DNA of 64,000 bases from Pseudomonas hefeiensis (GTDB lineage Bacteria > Pseudomonadota > Gammaproteobacteria > Pseudomonadales > Pseudomonadaceae): the NCBI RefSeq assembly GCF_030687835.1, contig NZ_CP117449.1:6205001-6269000 (forward strand), read 5' to 3'. Below the pieces are notes generated by a model that saw only the letters and a program-made list of their open reading frames with translations, ran no database searches and was not told the origin of the DNA. A program made the translations under genes and the position numbers. The first letter of the stretch is position 1, and every line of letters begins with the position of its first letter. Positions 47,000 through 56,877 of this stretch are shown here, piece by piece.

Positions 47000-47863
47000 A
47001 TGGTGCACAGCATGACCGCCTTCGCCCGCGTCGAGAAAGCCGGCATCCAAGGCACGCTGAGCTGGGAACTGCGCTCGGTCAACAGCCGCTACCTGGAGCC
47101 GCACCTGCGCCTGCCCGAATCCTTTCGTGACCTTGAAGGCAGCGTCCGTGAAGCCCTGCGCCAGGGCCTGTCCCGGGGCAAACTGGAATGCACCCTGCGC
47201 TTCACCGAAGAAAGCACCGGCAAGGCCTTGCAGGTGGACCGTGAGCGCGCCACGCAACTGGTGGCTGCCGCCGAAACCGTCGCCAGCCTGATCAAGCACC
47301 CTGCCGCCCTGAACCCGCTGGAAGTCCTGGCCTGGCCCGGCGTGCTGGTAGGTGATGCGAGCGACCCGCAGGCCCTGAATGCCGAAGCGCTGGCGCTGTT
47401 CAACCAAGGCCTGAAAGAACTCAAGGCCGGCCGCGAGCGTGAAGGCGCGGAGCTGGCCCGGTTGATCAACGAGCGTCTGACCTCCATAGAGGAAGACGTC
47501 GTCACCCTGCGCGAGCTGGTCCCGCAAATGCTCGCCACCCAACGCCAGAAAGTGCTCGACCGCTTCGCCGACATGAAGGCCGAGCTGGACCCGCAGCGCC
47601 TGGAACAGGAAATGGTCATGCTCGCGCAAAAGAGCGACGTGGCCGAAGAACTGGATCGCCTGAGCACCCACATCATCGAAGTTCGCCGGGTGCTCAAATC
47701 CGGTGGTGCGGCCGGTCGCCGCCTGGACTTCCTGATGCAGGAACTCAACCGCGAAGCCAACACACTGGGCTCCAAAGCCTTCGACCCGCGCAGCACCCAG
47801 GCTGCGGTCAACCTCAAGGTGTTGATCGAGCAAATGCGCGAACAAGTGCAGAACATTGAGTAA
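47000..47863 (+). CDS. yicC: YicC-family endoribonuclease
   Basis: 287 residues from the ATG at 47000 (GAGGA 6 nt upstream). N-terminal MVHSMTAFARVEK and C-terminal DUF1732 block GRRLDFLMQELNREANTLGSK. YicC proteins form hexamers and cut small RNAs. gmk starts 12 bp later, so the two are co-transcribed, as in most gamma-proteobacteria. Confidence 0.95.
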   Translation: MVHSMTAFARVEKAGIQGTLSWELRSVNSRYLEPHLRLPESFRDLEGSVREALRQGLSRGKLECTLRFTEESTGKALQVDRERATQLVAAAETVASLIKHPAALNPLEVLAWPGVLVGDASDPQALNAEALALFNQGLKELKAGREREGAELARLINERLTSIEEDVVTLRELVPQMLATQRQKVLDRFADMKAELDPQRLEQEMVMLAQKSDVAEELDRLSTHIIEVRRVLKSGGAAGRRLDFLMQELNREANTLGSKAFDPRSTQAAVNLKVLIEQMREQVQNIE

Positions 47864-47869
47864 GGCTAA

Positions 47870-48496
<627 letters not shown>

Positions 48497-48580
48497 ACAG
48501 CCCTTCCCAAAACCGCTGCGACGGCTTTACATTGGAGCTTGCAGCGGGTCGAGGGGCTGGTTAAAAAATCAGCGCTTCCC

Positions 48581-48599
48581 TAAACGCTGGCGTTTTTTT
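48581..48599 (+). terminator. Weak terminator-like hairpin between gmk and rpoZ
   Basis: AAACG and CGTTT arms with a CTGG loop followed by a T-run, 85 bp after gmk. The short stem suggests partial termination or attenuation before rpoZ. Confidence 0.5.
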
Positions 48600-48662
48600 A
48601 AACTGTTGAGTCCGCTCGCCCAACCGGGCAGCGCGCATATTGCATTCGCTCCGAGGAATACC

Positions 48663-48926
48663 ATGGCCCGCGTAACCGTTGAAGACTGCCTAGAACACGT
48701 GGAAAACCGCTTTGAGCTGGTCATGCTCTCTACCAAGCGTGCCCGTCAACTGGCCACCGGTGGCAAAGAGCCGTTGGTCCAGTGGGAAAACGACAAGCCT
48801 ACCGTGGTAGCGCTGCGTGAAATCGCCGAAGGCCTGATGAGCTACGAGTTCATCGCCAACGCTGAAATCGTTGAAGACGAACCGCTGTTCGCAGCGTTCG
48901 AGGACGAGTCCAACGAGGCGGTCTAA
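48663..48926 (+). CDS. rpoZ: RNA polymerase omega subunit
   Basis: 87 residues, [20 protein letters not shown] start, with the conserved ARQL and [15 protein letters not shown] segments. Helps assemble RNA polymerase and forms part of a ppGpp site. Directly before spoT. Confidence 0.97.
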   Translation: MARVTVEDCLEHVENRFELVMLSTKRARQLATGGKEPLVQWENDKPTVVALREIAEGLMSYEFIANAEIVEDEPLFAAFEDESNEAV

Positions 48927-48986
48927 GCCTATGCCTGGTCGACGTAGCACGGCGCGGGGTCACAGCAAACGGCAGGAGTCATTATC

Positions 48987-51092
48987 ATGCCGAGCATAGA
49001 CGCCCTCGCCGATCGCTTATCGGCCTACCTCGGCACGGACCAGGTCAACCTGGTCCGCCGAGCCTATTTCTACGCCGAACAAGCCCACGACGGCCAGCGC
49101 CGCCGCAGCGGCGAGGCGTACGTCACGCACCCGCTTGCGGTGGCGAACATTCTTGCCGACATGCACATGGACCATCAGAGCCTGATGGCGGCGATGCTGC
49201 ATGACGTGATCGAAGACACCGGGATCGCCAAGGAAGCGCTGCAAGCGCAGTTCGGCGAAACCGTGGCCGAACTGGTCGACGGGGTCAGCAAACTGACCCA
49301 GATGAACTTCGAGACCAAGGCCGAGGCCCAGGCCGAAAACTTCCAGAAAATGGCCATGGCCATGGCACGCGACATTCGCGTGATCCTGGTCAAGCTCGCC
49401 GACCGCCTGCACAACATGCGCACGCTGGAAGTGTTGTCCGGTGAGAAACGCCGGCGAATCGCCAAGGAAACCCTGGAAATCTATGCGCCCATCGCCAATC
49501 GCCTGGGCATGCACGCGATCCGCATCGAGTTCGAAGACCTCGGCTTCAAGGCCATGCACCCGATGCGTTCGGCGCGGATCAACCAGGCCGTCAAGCGCGC
49601 CCGGGGCAACCGCAAGGAAATCGTCAACAAGATCGAAGAATCCTTGAGCCACTGCCTGACCATCGACGGCATCGAAGGCGAGGTCAGTGGCCGACAGAAA
49701 CACCTCTATGGCATCTACAAGAAGATGCGCGGCAAGCGTCGGGCCTTCAACGAGATCATGGACGTCTATGCGTTCCGGATCATCGTCGACAAGGTCGATA
49801 CCTGCTACCGCGTATTGGGTGCTGTACATAATTTGTACAAACCTTTGCCAGGGCGTTTCAAGGACTACATCGCGATCCCCAAGGCCAACGGCTACCAGTC
49901 GCTGCACACCACGCTGTTCGGCATGCACGGCGTACCGATCGAAATCCAGATCCGCACCCGTGAAATGGAAGAGATGGCCAACAACGGCATCGCCGCGCAC
50001 TGGCTGTACAAATCCAGCGGTGACGAACAACCCAAGAGCACCCACGCCCGGGCCCGCCAGTGGGTCAAAGGCGTGCTGGAAATGCAGCAGCGGGCCGGCA
50101 ACTCCCTGGAGTTCATCGAAAGCGTGAAGATCGACCTGTTCCCGGACGAGGTCTACGTTTTCACCCCCAAAGGCCGGATCATGGAGCTGCCTAAAGGCTC
50201 CACGGCGGTGGACTTTGCCTATGCGGTACACACCGATGTTGGCAACAGCTGCATCGCCTGCCGGATCAACCGCCGCCTGGCGCCGTTGTCCGAACCGCTG
50301 CAAAGCGGTTCCACGGTGGAAATCGTCAGCGCCGCCGGCGCGCGGCCAAACCCGGCATGGCTCAACTTCGTGGTCACCGGCAAGGCCCGCACGCACATCC
50401 GCCACGCCCTGAAGCTACAACGCCGCTCTGAATCCATCAGCCTGGGCGAACGCCTGCTCAATAAAGTACTGAACGGCTTCGACAGCTCCCTGGACAAGAT
50501 CCCGGCCGAACGCGTGCAGATCATGCTCAGCGAATACCGCCTGGAACTGATCGAAGACCTGCTGGAAGACATCGGCCTGGGCAATCGCATGGCCTACGTC
50601 GTCGCCCGCCGCCTGCTCGGCGAAGGCGAACAGTTGCCAAGCCCCGAAGGCCCCCTGGCCATTCGCGGTACCGAAGGCCTGGTGCTCAGTTATGCCAAGT
50701 GCTGCACGCCGATCCCTGGCGATCCGATTGTCGGCCATTTGTCCGCCGGCAAAGGGATGGTGGTGCACCTGGACAACTGCCGCAACATCAGCGAAATCCG
50801 CCACAACCCGGAAAAATGCATCCAGCTCTCCTGGGCCAAGGATGTCACCGGCGAATTCAATGTCGAGCTGCGGGTCGAACTGGAGCACCAGCGTGGCCTG
50901 ATCGCCTTGCTGGCCAGCAGCGTCAACGCCGCCGACGGCAATATCGAAAAAATCAGCATGGACGAGCGCGATGGCCGCATCAGCGTCGTCCAACTGGTGG
51001 TCAGCGTGCACGACCGCGTACACCTGGCCCGCGTGATCAAGAAGCTGCGCGCCCTGACTGGCGTCATCCGCATCACTCGCATGCGCGCATAG
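48987..51092 (+). CDS. spoT: Bifunctional (p)ppGpp synthetase/hydrolase SpoT
   Basis: 701 residues. HD hydrolase domain with LHDVIEDT (His 72, Asp 73, Glu 76, Asp 77), synthetase domain with GRQKHLYGIYKKM and YKPLPGRFKDYIAIPK, TGS domain (LFPDEVYVFTPKG), zinc-finger/helical region with CCTPIPGD, and a C-terminal ACT domain. All hydrolase residues are present. Sets the alarmone level in response to carbon, iron and fatty-acid stress. In the rpoZ-spoT-ridA operon; GGAGT 6-10 nt before the ATG. Confidence 0.97.
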   Translation: MPSIDALADRLSAYLGTDQVNLVRRAYFYAEQAHDGQRRRSGEAYVTHPLAVANILADMHMDHQSLMAAMLHDVIEDTGIAKEALQAQFGETVAELVDGVSKLTQMNFETKAEAQAENFQKMAMAMARDIRVILVKLADRLHNMRTLEVLSGEKRRRIAKETLEIYAPIANRLGMHAIRIEFEDLGFKAMHPMRSARINQAVKRARGNRKEIVNKIEESLSHCLTIDGIEGEVSGRQKHLYGIYKKMRGKRRAFNEIMDVYAFRIIVDKVDTCYRVLGAVHNLYKPLPGRFKDYIAIPKANGYQSLHTTLFGMHGVPIEIQIRTREMEEMANNGIAAHWLYKSSGDEQPKSTHARARQWVKGVLEMQQRAGNSLEFIESVKIDLFPDEVYVFTPKGRIMELPKGSTAVDFAYAVHTDVGNSCIACRINRRLAPLSEPLQSGSTVEIVSAAGARPNPAWLNFVVTGKARTHIRHALKLQRRSESISLGERLLNKVLNGFDSSLDKIPAERVQIMLSEYRLELIEDLLEDIGLGNRMAYVVARRLLGEGEQLPSPEGPLAIRGTEGLVLSYAKCCTPIPGDPIVGHLSAGKGMVVHLDNCRNISEIRHNPEKCIQLSWAKDVTGEFNVELRVELEHQRGLIALLASSVNAADGNIEKISMDERDGRISVVQLVVSVHDRVHLARVIKKLRALTGVIRITRMRA

Positions 51093-51119
51093 CTCCCCAT
51101 CCATTACAAGGAGTCATAA

Positions 51120-51500
51120 ATGACCAAGACCGTTATCACCAGCGACAAAGCCCCGGCCGCCATCGGTACGTATTCCCAGGCAATCAAGGCGGGCAACACC
51201 GTGTACATGTCGGGCCAGATCCCGCTGGACCCGAAAACCATGGAACTGGTAGAAGGCTTCGAAGCCCAGACCGTGCAGGTGTTCGAGAACCTCAAGGCCG
51301 TGGCCGAGGCTGCCGGCGGTTCGTTCAAGGACATCGTCAAGCTCAACATCTTCCTCACCGACCTGAGCCACTTCGCCAAGGTCAACGAGATCATGGGCAA
51401 GTACTTCGACCAGCCTTACCCTGCCCGCGCCGCCATCGGCGTGGCTGCCCTGCCAAAGGGTTCGCAGGTTGAGATGGACGCCATCCTGGTCATCGAGTAA
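51120..51500 (+). CDS. ridA: 2-iminobutanoate/2-iminopropanoate deaminase RidA
   Basis: 126 residues, canonical Rid[30 protein letters not shown], and the catalytic Arg in [15 protein letters not shown] with the C-terminal [10 protein letters not shown]. Removes reactive enamine/imine intermediates. Follows spoT by 28 bp with AAGGAG before its ATG. A second, more distant RidA lies in the dad operon. Confidence 0.96.
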   Translation: MTKTVITSDKAPAAIGTYSQAIKAGNTVYMSGQIPLDPKTMELVEGFEAQTVQVFENLKAVAEAAGGSFKDIVKLNIFLTDLSHFAKVNEIMGKYFDQPYPARAAIGVAALPKGSQVEMDAILVIE

Positions 51501-51507
51501 CAAGCCC

Positions 51508-51541
51508 GGCGCAGCCTCCCCCCGCTGCGCCGTTTTCGTTT
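51508..51541 (+). terminator. Rho-independent terminator after ridA
   Basis: GGCGCAGC (51508-51515) and GCTGCGCC (51524-51531) arms with an 8-nt loop, then GTTTTCGTTT. Confidence 0.85.
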
Positions 51542-51553
51542 AAGGATTCCACC

Positions 51554-52294
51554 ATGCGCAAAGCGCTTGCTCTTTCGCTGGCTGCCCTGCTGTTGGGCGG
51601 CTGCGCCAGCGACCCTGCCGACCGTGATATCAGCGGCACCTGGATCAACCAGGCGGCGATCGACGCCGCCGCCAAGGGCGGCCCGCTGCGCGAGGCGCTG
51701 CAGGCCTATGGCCCGAACCTGGAATGGGACGTTAATACCCGGGCCGGCCAGGCGCGTTACACCAACGGCTTCGAGAATGTCGAAGGCAAGGTGCTGGGCG
51801 AAGCAGACGGTGCGTGGAAAGTCGATTTCTACGGCAGTTCCGCCAGCGAACTGCAACGCGACGGTGATCAGTTGAACCAGACCGCCACCGAGAACGAGCC
51901 GCAGCAAGTGTTCGAGCGCGCCCAGGTCCAGGTGCCGGAGGGTGCGCCGCTGGGCGCCAGTTTCGAGCGGGCGCTGTATACCGCCTACCTGGGCGGCACC
52001 TGGAACATCGTCAACGGCCCCGGCCAAGGCGCCAACGTGCAGTTCCAACCCGACGGCCAGATCACCGGGCTGCCAGGCGCCGACCGCTACGCCCTGTGCC
52101 TGGCCGGCGATTGCGCCTCCATGAGCGGCGGCAACGACAACATCTGGCTGCAACAGAACGGCCAGGGCAACACCTGGATCTTCTCCCGCGACGGCAAGAA
52201 GCTGGAAATTTTCCAGACCGTTAATGCGGCACTGGCGGATGAAATGCCTTCGTTCACGCCGGGTGACCGGCAGTGGGTGTTGGAAAAGCAGTAA
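51554..52294 (+). CDS. Lipoprotein of unknown function (META-like)
   Basis: 246 residues with a lipoprotein signal, lipobox LLLGGC (Cys 17). Two similar lobes can be seen, each with a SGTW or GGTW motif (ISGTWINQAA near 26; LGGTWNIVNG near 149), suggesting a duplicated beta-domain. A cysteine pair (CLAGDC) could form a disulfide. It is conserved next to ridA in pseudomonads (PA5340 position). Function not known. Confidence 0.8.
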   Translation: MRKALALSLAALLLGGCASDPADRDISGTWINQAAIDAAAKGGPLREALQAYGPNLEWDVNTRAGQARYTNGFENVEGKVLGEADGAWKVDFYGSSASELQRDGDQLNQTATENEPQQVFERAQVQVPEGAPLGASFERALYTAYLGGTWNIVNGPGQGANVQFQPDGQITGLPGADRYALCLAGDCASMSGGNDNIWLQQNGQGNTWIFSRDGKKLEIFQTVNAALADEMPSFTPGDRQWVLEKQ

Positions 52295-52302
52295 CGCGGA
52301 CT

Positions 52303-52399
52303 CCCTGTGGGAGCAAAGCTTGCTCGCGATGACGTCGTCACAGACAACACCTCTGTTGGCTGTAAAACCGCTATCGCGAGCAAGCTTTGCTCCCACAGG
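52303..52399. repeat. REPIN nearly identical to the one at 37.3 kb
   Basis: 'ctgtgggagcaaagcttgctcgcgat' and its inverse flank a spacer that differs from the 37301-37394 copy at only about 2 positions over some 93 bp. A partial third core (CTCGTCGCTCCCACAG) follows directly. Confidence 0.92.
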
Positions 52400-52438
52400 C
52401 TCGTCGCTCCCACAGTTGTTTTTGGGGTGCCTGGAAGA

Positions 52439-53296
52439 TCAGCAGCGCCCTTCCAGAATCGCCGCATACCCCTCACGAAAACTCGGATACCGCGGGGTCC
52501 AGCCCAAGGCCTTCGCCCGTGCATTGCTGCAACGCTTGCTGCCGGCGCGGCGCACGCTGGCGTTCTCGGCCCATTGGGTGACGCCCATGTAATCACGCAG
52601 CCAACCCACTACCTCGGCCAGCGCGGCGGGAGCGTCGTCGACGCCGATGTAGCAGTCTTCCAGGGTCTTGCCCTGGCGGTCGGCTTCCAGCAGGAAGGCC
52701 AGCAGGCCCGCCGCGTCGTCGGCATGGATGCGGTTGGCGTACAGCGGCGGGTCTTCCACCACGCTATAGCCCTGGCGCACCTGGTTCAGCAACCATTCGC
52801 GGCCCGGACCATAGATGCCGGTCAGACGCACACGGCTGGCCGGGATGCCGCTGTCCAGCGCCACCTGTTCAGCTTCGAGCATCAGCCGGCCGGAATAGCC
52901 ACCGGCCACGGTGGGCGAGGTTTCATCGACCCACTCGCCACCCTGCTGCCCGTAGACGCTGCTGCTGGACACAAAAAGCAGTCGTTTTGGCTGCTGTCCG
53001 TGCTGCTTCAACCAGCTCAACACATGCTGCAAGCCTTGGACATAAGCTGCGCGGTAACCCGCTTCGTCATGCTCGGTGGCGGCGACGCTGTACACCAGGT
53101 AATCCAGCGCATCGGTGGGCCAATCAGCGGGACATTGCTCGCTGAACAGATCCCCCGCCACCCCGACCACCCCGGCCGGCAGCTGCGAAACGGTACGGCG
53201 CAAGCCGTAGACCTGCCAATGCTGGGCCCGTAACTGGCTCGCCAGGCGGCCGCCGATATCACCGCAGCCGGCGATCAAAACAGAAGGCGCGGACAT
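52439..53296 (-). CDS. NAD-dependent epimerase/dehydratase-like protein (YeeZ-like SDR)
   Basis: 285 residues from the ATG at 53296 (AAGGAG 6 nt upstream). Extended SDR fold: cofactor motif IAGCGDIGGRLA (about 8-19), SSSSVYGQQ (about 108-116) with the active-site Ser/Tyr region, RLTGIYGPGR. The usual YxxxK motif is altered (YSGRLMLEAE), so catalysis may be lost or shifted. Substrate unknown. Divergent from exbB. Confidence 0.85.
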   Translation of the reverse strand: MSAPSVLIAGCGDIGGRLASQLRAQHWQVYGLRRTVSQLPAGVVGVAGDLFSEQCPADWPTDALDYLVYSVAATEHDEAGYRAAYVQGLQHVLSWLKQHGQQPKRLLFVSSSSVYGQQGGEWVDETSPTVAGGYSGRLMLEAEQVALDSGIPASRVRLTGIYGPGREWLLNQVRQGYSVVEDPPLYANRIHADDAAGLLAFLLEADRQGKTLEDCYIGVDDAPAALAEVVGWLRDYMGVTQWAENASVRRAGSKRCSNARAKALGWTPRYPSFREGYAAILEGRC

Positions 53297-53387
53297 CAAA
53301 ATCTCCTTTCATAAAGCCGCAGACTAGCTGCCTGAGGGGACGAGCGGCTAGCAATGCAGGAAAAAAAGATACTGTATTACTTTTGTT

Positions 53388-53406
53388 AACAAGAATTACT
53401 TGCAAT
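53388..53406. promoter_or_regulatory. Candidate Fur-type operator before exbB
   Basis: AACAAGAATTACTTGCAAT lies in an AT-rich stretch about 80 bp before the exbB ATG. Its complement resembles the Fur boxes of TonB genes in Pseudomonas (TTGCAA-TNATTCTTGTT-like). Iron control of this operon is expected from family knowledge; the match is partial. Confidence 0.4.
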
Positions 53407-53484
53407 AATGCCCGCCACTTTTGTTCTCGGCCCCACGAGGCCTGGAAGAACATCAACCTTCTTTTTCTCTCAGGTCCGGCCAGC

Positions 53485-54465
53485 ATGACACGCTATCTCT
53501 CCTCCGCTTCGCCAACCAACCGACCTCGCGCCTGGAGCGCCATGGCAGCCCTGCTGCTCAGCCTGCTACTGGCGCCCACCGCCGCGCTCGCCGATGCCCA
53601 AGCGCCAGCCACGACCCCGGCCACCGCACCCGCGGCCAGCCAGACGCCGGTCGATGCCGCCGAACCTGTAGCGGCCCCTCAGGCCACCGACCCGGCCCAG
53701 GCCGTCGAAGCCAGCGCCGCAGACACACCTCAAATGCTCGAAGCCGATAATACCCTGGGCATGGCCCACGATCTGTCGCCATGGGGCATGTACCAGAACG
53801 CCGACATTATCGTGAAAATCGTCATGATCGGCCTGGCCATCGCCTCGATCATCACCTGGACCATCTGGATTGCCAAAGGCTTCGAACTGATGGGCGCCAA
53901 GCGCCGCCTGCGCGGTGAAATCGTCAATCTGAAAAAAGCCACCACCCTCAAAGAGGCCAGCGCCTCTGCGGCGAAAGAAGGCACGCTCGCCAATCTGCTG
54001 GTTCACGACGCCCTCGAAGAGATGAGCCTGTCGGCCAACAGTCGCGAGAAGGAAGGCATCAAGGAACGCGTGAGCTTCCGCCTCGAGCGTCTGGTCGCGG
54101 CCTGCGGTCGCAACATGAGCAGCGGCACCGGCGTGCTCGCCACCATCGGTTCCACCGCGCCGTTCGTCGGCCTGTTCGGCACCGTGTGGGGCATCATGAA
54201 CAGCTTCATCGGCATCGCCAAGACCCAGACCACCAACCTCGCTGTCGTGGCACCCGGCATCGCCGAAGCCCTGCTTGCAACCGCTCTGGGTCTGGTCGCG
54301 GCGATCCCGGCGGTGGTCATCTACAACGTGTTCGCTCGCTCCATTGCCGGTTATAAGGCCCAGGTCTCCGACGCTTCGGCCGAAGTCCTGTTGCTGGTCA
54401 GCCGCGACCTCGACCACCTGCCACCCGAGCGTGGCTCGCAACCGCACATGGTGAAAGTGGGGTAA
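53485..54465 (+). CDS. exbB: ExbB, TonB-system proton channel subunit
   Basis: 326 residues. A signal-like segment (about 20-37) and a long Ala/Pro/Thr-rich linker precede the MotA/TolQ/ExbB domain with three membrane helices: IVMIGLAIASIITWTIWIAKG, then GVLATIGSTAPFVGLFGTVWG and AEALLATALGLVAAIPAVVIY. The long N-terminal extension is typical for Pseudomonas ExbB. With ExbD it turns proton flow into TonB motion. An ATG at 53542 is a possible shorter start. exbD follows by 6 bp. Confidence 0.94.
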   Translation: MTRYLSSASPTNRPRAWSAMAALLLSLLLAPTAALADAQAPATTPATAPAASQTPVDAAEPVAAPQATDPAQAVEASAADTPQMLEADNTLGMAHDLSPWGMYQNADIIVKIVMIGLAIASIITWTIWIAKGFELMGAKRRLRGEIVNLKKATTLKEASASAAKEGTLANLLVHDALEEMSLSANSREKEGIKERVSFRLERLVAACGRNMSSGTGVLATIGSTAPFVGLFGTVWGIMNSFIGIAKTQTTNLAVVAPGIAEALLATALGLVAAIPAVVIYNVFARSIAGYKAQVSDASAEVLLLVSRDLDHLPPERGSQPHMVKVG

Positions 54466-54471
54466 TCGGCC

Positions 54472-54900
54472 ATGGGCCTGCATTTGAAAGAAGGCGCAGA
54501 CGACGATCTGGCCGAGAACCACGAAATCAACGTCACGCCGTTCATCGACGTGATGCTGGTGCTATTGATCATCTTCATGGTGGCCGCTCCGCTCGCCACC
54601 GTGGACATCAAGGTCGACCTCCCCGCCTCGACGGCCAAGCCATCGCCACGGCCGGAGAAACCGGTATTCCTGAGCGTCAAGGCCGACCAACGACTGTTCC
54701 TGGGCGAAGACGAGGTCAAGGCCGATAGCCTCGGCGCGACCCTCGACGCCCGGACCCAGGGCAAAAAGGACACGACGATCTTCTTCCAGGCGGATAAAGG
54801 CGTGGATTACGGTGACCTGATGAACGTGATGGATGCCCTGCGCGCCGCCGGATACTTGAAGGTCGGCCTGGTCGGACTCGAGACGGCGCCCAAGAAATGA
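54472..54900 (+). CDS. exbD: ExbD, TonB-system energising subunit
   Basis: 142 residues. N-terminal EINVTPFIDVMLVLLIIFMV (about 16-35), the single membrane helix with the essential Asp (in PFIDVMLV), then a periplasmic domain. Between exbB and tonB; the stop overlaps the tonB start by 4 bp (ATGA). Confidence 0.96.
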   Translation: MGLHLKEGADDDLAENHEINVTPFIDVMLVLLIIFMVAAPLATVDIKVDLPASTAKPSPRPEKPVFLSVKADQRLFLGEDEVKADSLGATLDARTQGKKDTTIFFQADKGVDYGDLMNVMDALRAAGYLKVGLVGLETAPKK

Positions 54901-55652
54901 TCACGACGCGCCAAAAGCTGACGCGTTACAGCGGTAGCCTGGCCGTGGTGCTGGGCGTGCATGCGCTCGCCATTGCCCTGGCGCTGAACTGGACGTCAAA
55001 CCCGCCCATTGAATTGCCGCCCCAGGCGATGATGGTCGAGCTGGCGCCGGTTCCGGCTCCACCACCGCCCGCACCGCCTAAAGTCGTCACGCCACCGCAG
55101 CCTCCGGAGCCGGTCGAAGAACTGCCGTTGCCTAAAATCGCCGAAGTCGAGAAACCGGAAATTTCGGTGCCCAAACCGGTCAAGCCCAAGCCTAAACCGC
55201 CCAAGCCCAAGCCCAAACCCGTGGAGAAAAAACCGGAACCGCCCAAGGAAGAACCGTCAGAGCAAAAGCCCAGCGATACTCAGCCGACCAAGGCACCGAC
55301 CGAGAAATCCGCACAGCCGGCGCCTGGCCCTTCCCCCGCGCAAATGGCGGCCAAGGCCAGCTGGCAAGGCACATTGCTTGCGCACTTGGGCAAGTACAAG
55401 AAATACCCTGCCAGCGCCCAGTCGCGCGGCAAGGAAGGCTTGAACCGTTTACGGTTCGTGGTGGACGCCGAAGGCAACGTATTGTCCTTCGAGCTGGTGA
55501 GCAAGTCCGGCAACGCCGCCCTGGACCGGGCGACCCTGGAAATGATTCGCCGCGCCCAACCGCTGCCCAAGCCACCGGCCGACATGCTGGTTAACGGCTC
55601 CATCGAAATCGTCGCGCCGTTCGTTTACTCCATCGACAAGCGTCGGCGTTAA
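54897..55652 (+). CDS. tonB: TonB energy-transducing protein
   Basis: 251 residues. N-terminal anchor (VVLGVHALAIALAL), a long Pro/Lys/Glu-rich spacer (about 50-140, repeated KPKP and PPEP blocks), and the C-terminal TonB fold with LGKYKKYPASAQSRGKEG and IEIVAPFVYSID. Carries energy to outer-membrane siderophore and vitamin receptors. Translationally coupled to exbD. Confidence 0.95.
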   Translation: MITTRQKLTRYSGSLAVVLGVHALAIALALNWTSNPPIELPPQAMMVELAPVPAPPPPAPPKVVTPPQPPEPVEELPLPKIAEVEKPEISVPKPVKPKPKPPKPKPKPVEKKPEPPKEEPSEQKPSDTQPTKAPTEKSAQPAPGPSPAQMAAKASWQGTLLAHLGKYKKYPASAQSRGKEGLNRLRFVVDAEGNVLSFELVSKSGNAALDRATLEMIRRAQPLPKPPADMLVNGSIEIVAPFVYSIDKRRR

Positions 55653-55661
55653 CCCATTGGC

Positions 55662-55684
55662 AAGCCCCTGTTACAGGGGCTTCT
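55662..55684 (+). terminator. Rho-independent terminator after tonB
   Basis: AAGCCCCTG and CAGGGGCTT arms with a 3-nt TTA loop, 10 bp after the tonB stop. Confidence 0.8.
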
Positions 55685-55721
55685 TGCTTCGGGTGAAGGG
55701 AACGTATCTGTAGAGCAAGGG

Positions 55722-55812
55722 ACCTGTGGGAGCAAAGCTTGCTCGCGATACAGGCGCCTGGGTTCCAGAGAAGACCGCGTTAGCTTCATCGCGGGCAAGC
55801 CTTGCTCCCACA
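55722..55812. repeat. REPIN
   Basis: 'ctgtgggagcaaagcttgctcgcgat' and 'atcgcgggcaagccttgctcccaca' inverted around a 40-bp spacer, between tonB and oxyR. Confidence 0.88.
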
Positions 55813-55947
55813 AATAAATCCATATTCATCGATAAATCCCCTCGCCACACCCACATTAGACAGTGTCACACCGCGCCCCCAGTCTGATAACGTGCGTCTA
55901 TCGATTGCAGCCGGTATGCTTGGCTCGCAACTTCACGGACGCTTGCC

Positions 55948-56868
55948 ATGACCCTCACAGAATTACGCTACATCGTCACCCTCGCCCAGGAGCAGCATTT
56001 CGGTCATGCGGCCGAGCGTTGCCATGTCAGCCAGCCGACGCTGTCGGTGGGCGTGAAAAAGCTTGAAGACGAGCTCGGTGTGCTGATTTTCGAGCGCAGC
56101 AAAAGCGCCGTGCGCCTGACCCCGGTGGGCGAAGGTATCGTTGCCCAGGCGCAAAAAGTCCTGGAACAGGCCCAGGGCATCCGTGAACTGGCCCAGGCCG
56201 GCAAAAACCAGCTGACCGCGCCGCTGAAAGTCGGTGCCATCTACACCGTCGGCCCGTACCTGTTCCCGCACCTGATTCCGCAACTGCACCGGGTCGCCCC
56301 GCAGATGCCGTTGTACATCGAAGAAAACTTCACCCATGTGCTGCGCGACAAACTGCGCAACGGCGAACTGGACGCGATCATCATCGCCCTGCCGTTCAAC
56401 GAAGCCGATGTCCTGACCCTGCCGCTCTACGATGAGCCGTTCTACGTGTTGATGCCGGCCCAGCATCCGTGGACCCAGAAAAAATCCATCGACGCCGCCC
56501 TGCTCAACGACAAGAGCCTGCTACTGCTCGGCGAAGGCCACTGCTTCCGCGATCAGGTGCTCGAAGCCTGTCCGACCCTGACCAAAGGCAGCGAAGGCGC
56601 CAAGCACACCACGGTGGAATCCAGCTCCCTGGAAACCATTCGCCACATGGTCGCCTCGGGCCTGGGCATTTCGATTTTGCCGCTGTCGGCAGTGGACAGT
56701 CATCATTACGCCCCTGGCGTGATTGAGGTTCGCCCACTGACGCCGCCCGTGCCGTTCCGCACCGTTGCCATCGCCTGGCGCGCCAGCTTCCCGCGACCCA
56801 AGGCCATCGAGATCCTCGCTGACTCGATCCGCCTGTGTTCCGTGGCCAAGCCGCCCACTGCCAAGTAA
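55948..56868 (+). CDS. oxyR: Hydrogen-peroxide regulator OxyR
   Basis: 306 residues. LysR HTH (about 18-37), then the redox domain with the peroxide-sensing cysteines at 199 (GEGHCF) and 208 (LEACPT), the same spacing and numbers as E. coli OxyR. Activates catalase and alkyl-hydroperoxide reductase genes. recG starts 9 bp after the stop, an operon conserved in pseudomonads. Confidence 0.97.
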   Translation: MTLTELRYIVTLAQEQHFGHAAERCHVSQPTLSVGVKKLEDELGVLIFERSKSAVRLTPVGEGIVAQAQKVLEQAQGIRELAQAGKNQLTAPLKVGAIYTVGPYLFPHLIPQLHRVAPQMPLYIEENFTHVLRDKLRNGELDAIIIALPFNEADVLTLPLYDEPFYVLMPAQHPWTQKKSIDAALLNDKSLLLLGEGHCFRDQVLEACPTLTKGSEGAKHTTVESSSLETIRHMVASGLGISILPLSAVDSHHYAPGVIEVRPLTPPVPFRTVAIAWRASFPRPKAIEILADSIRLCSVAKPPTAK

Positions 56869-56877
56869 GCCACGGCC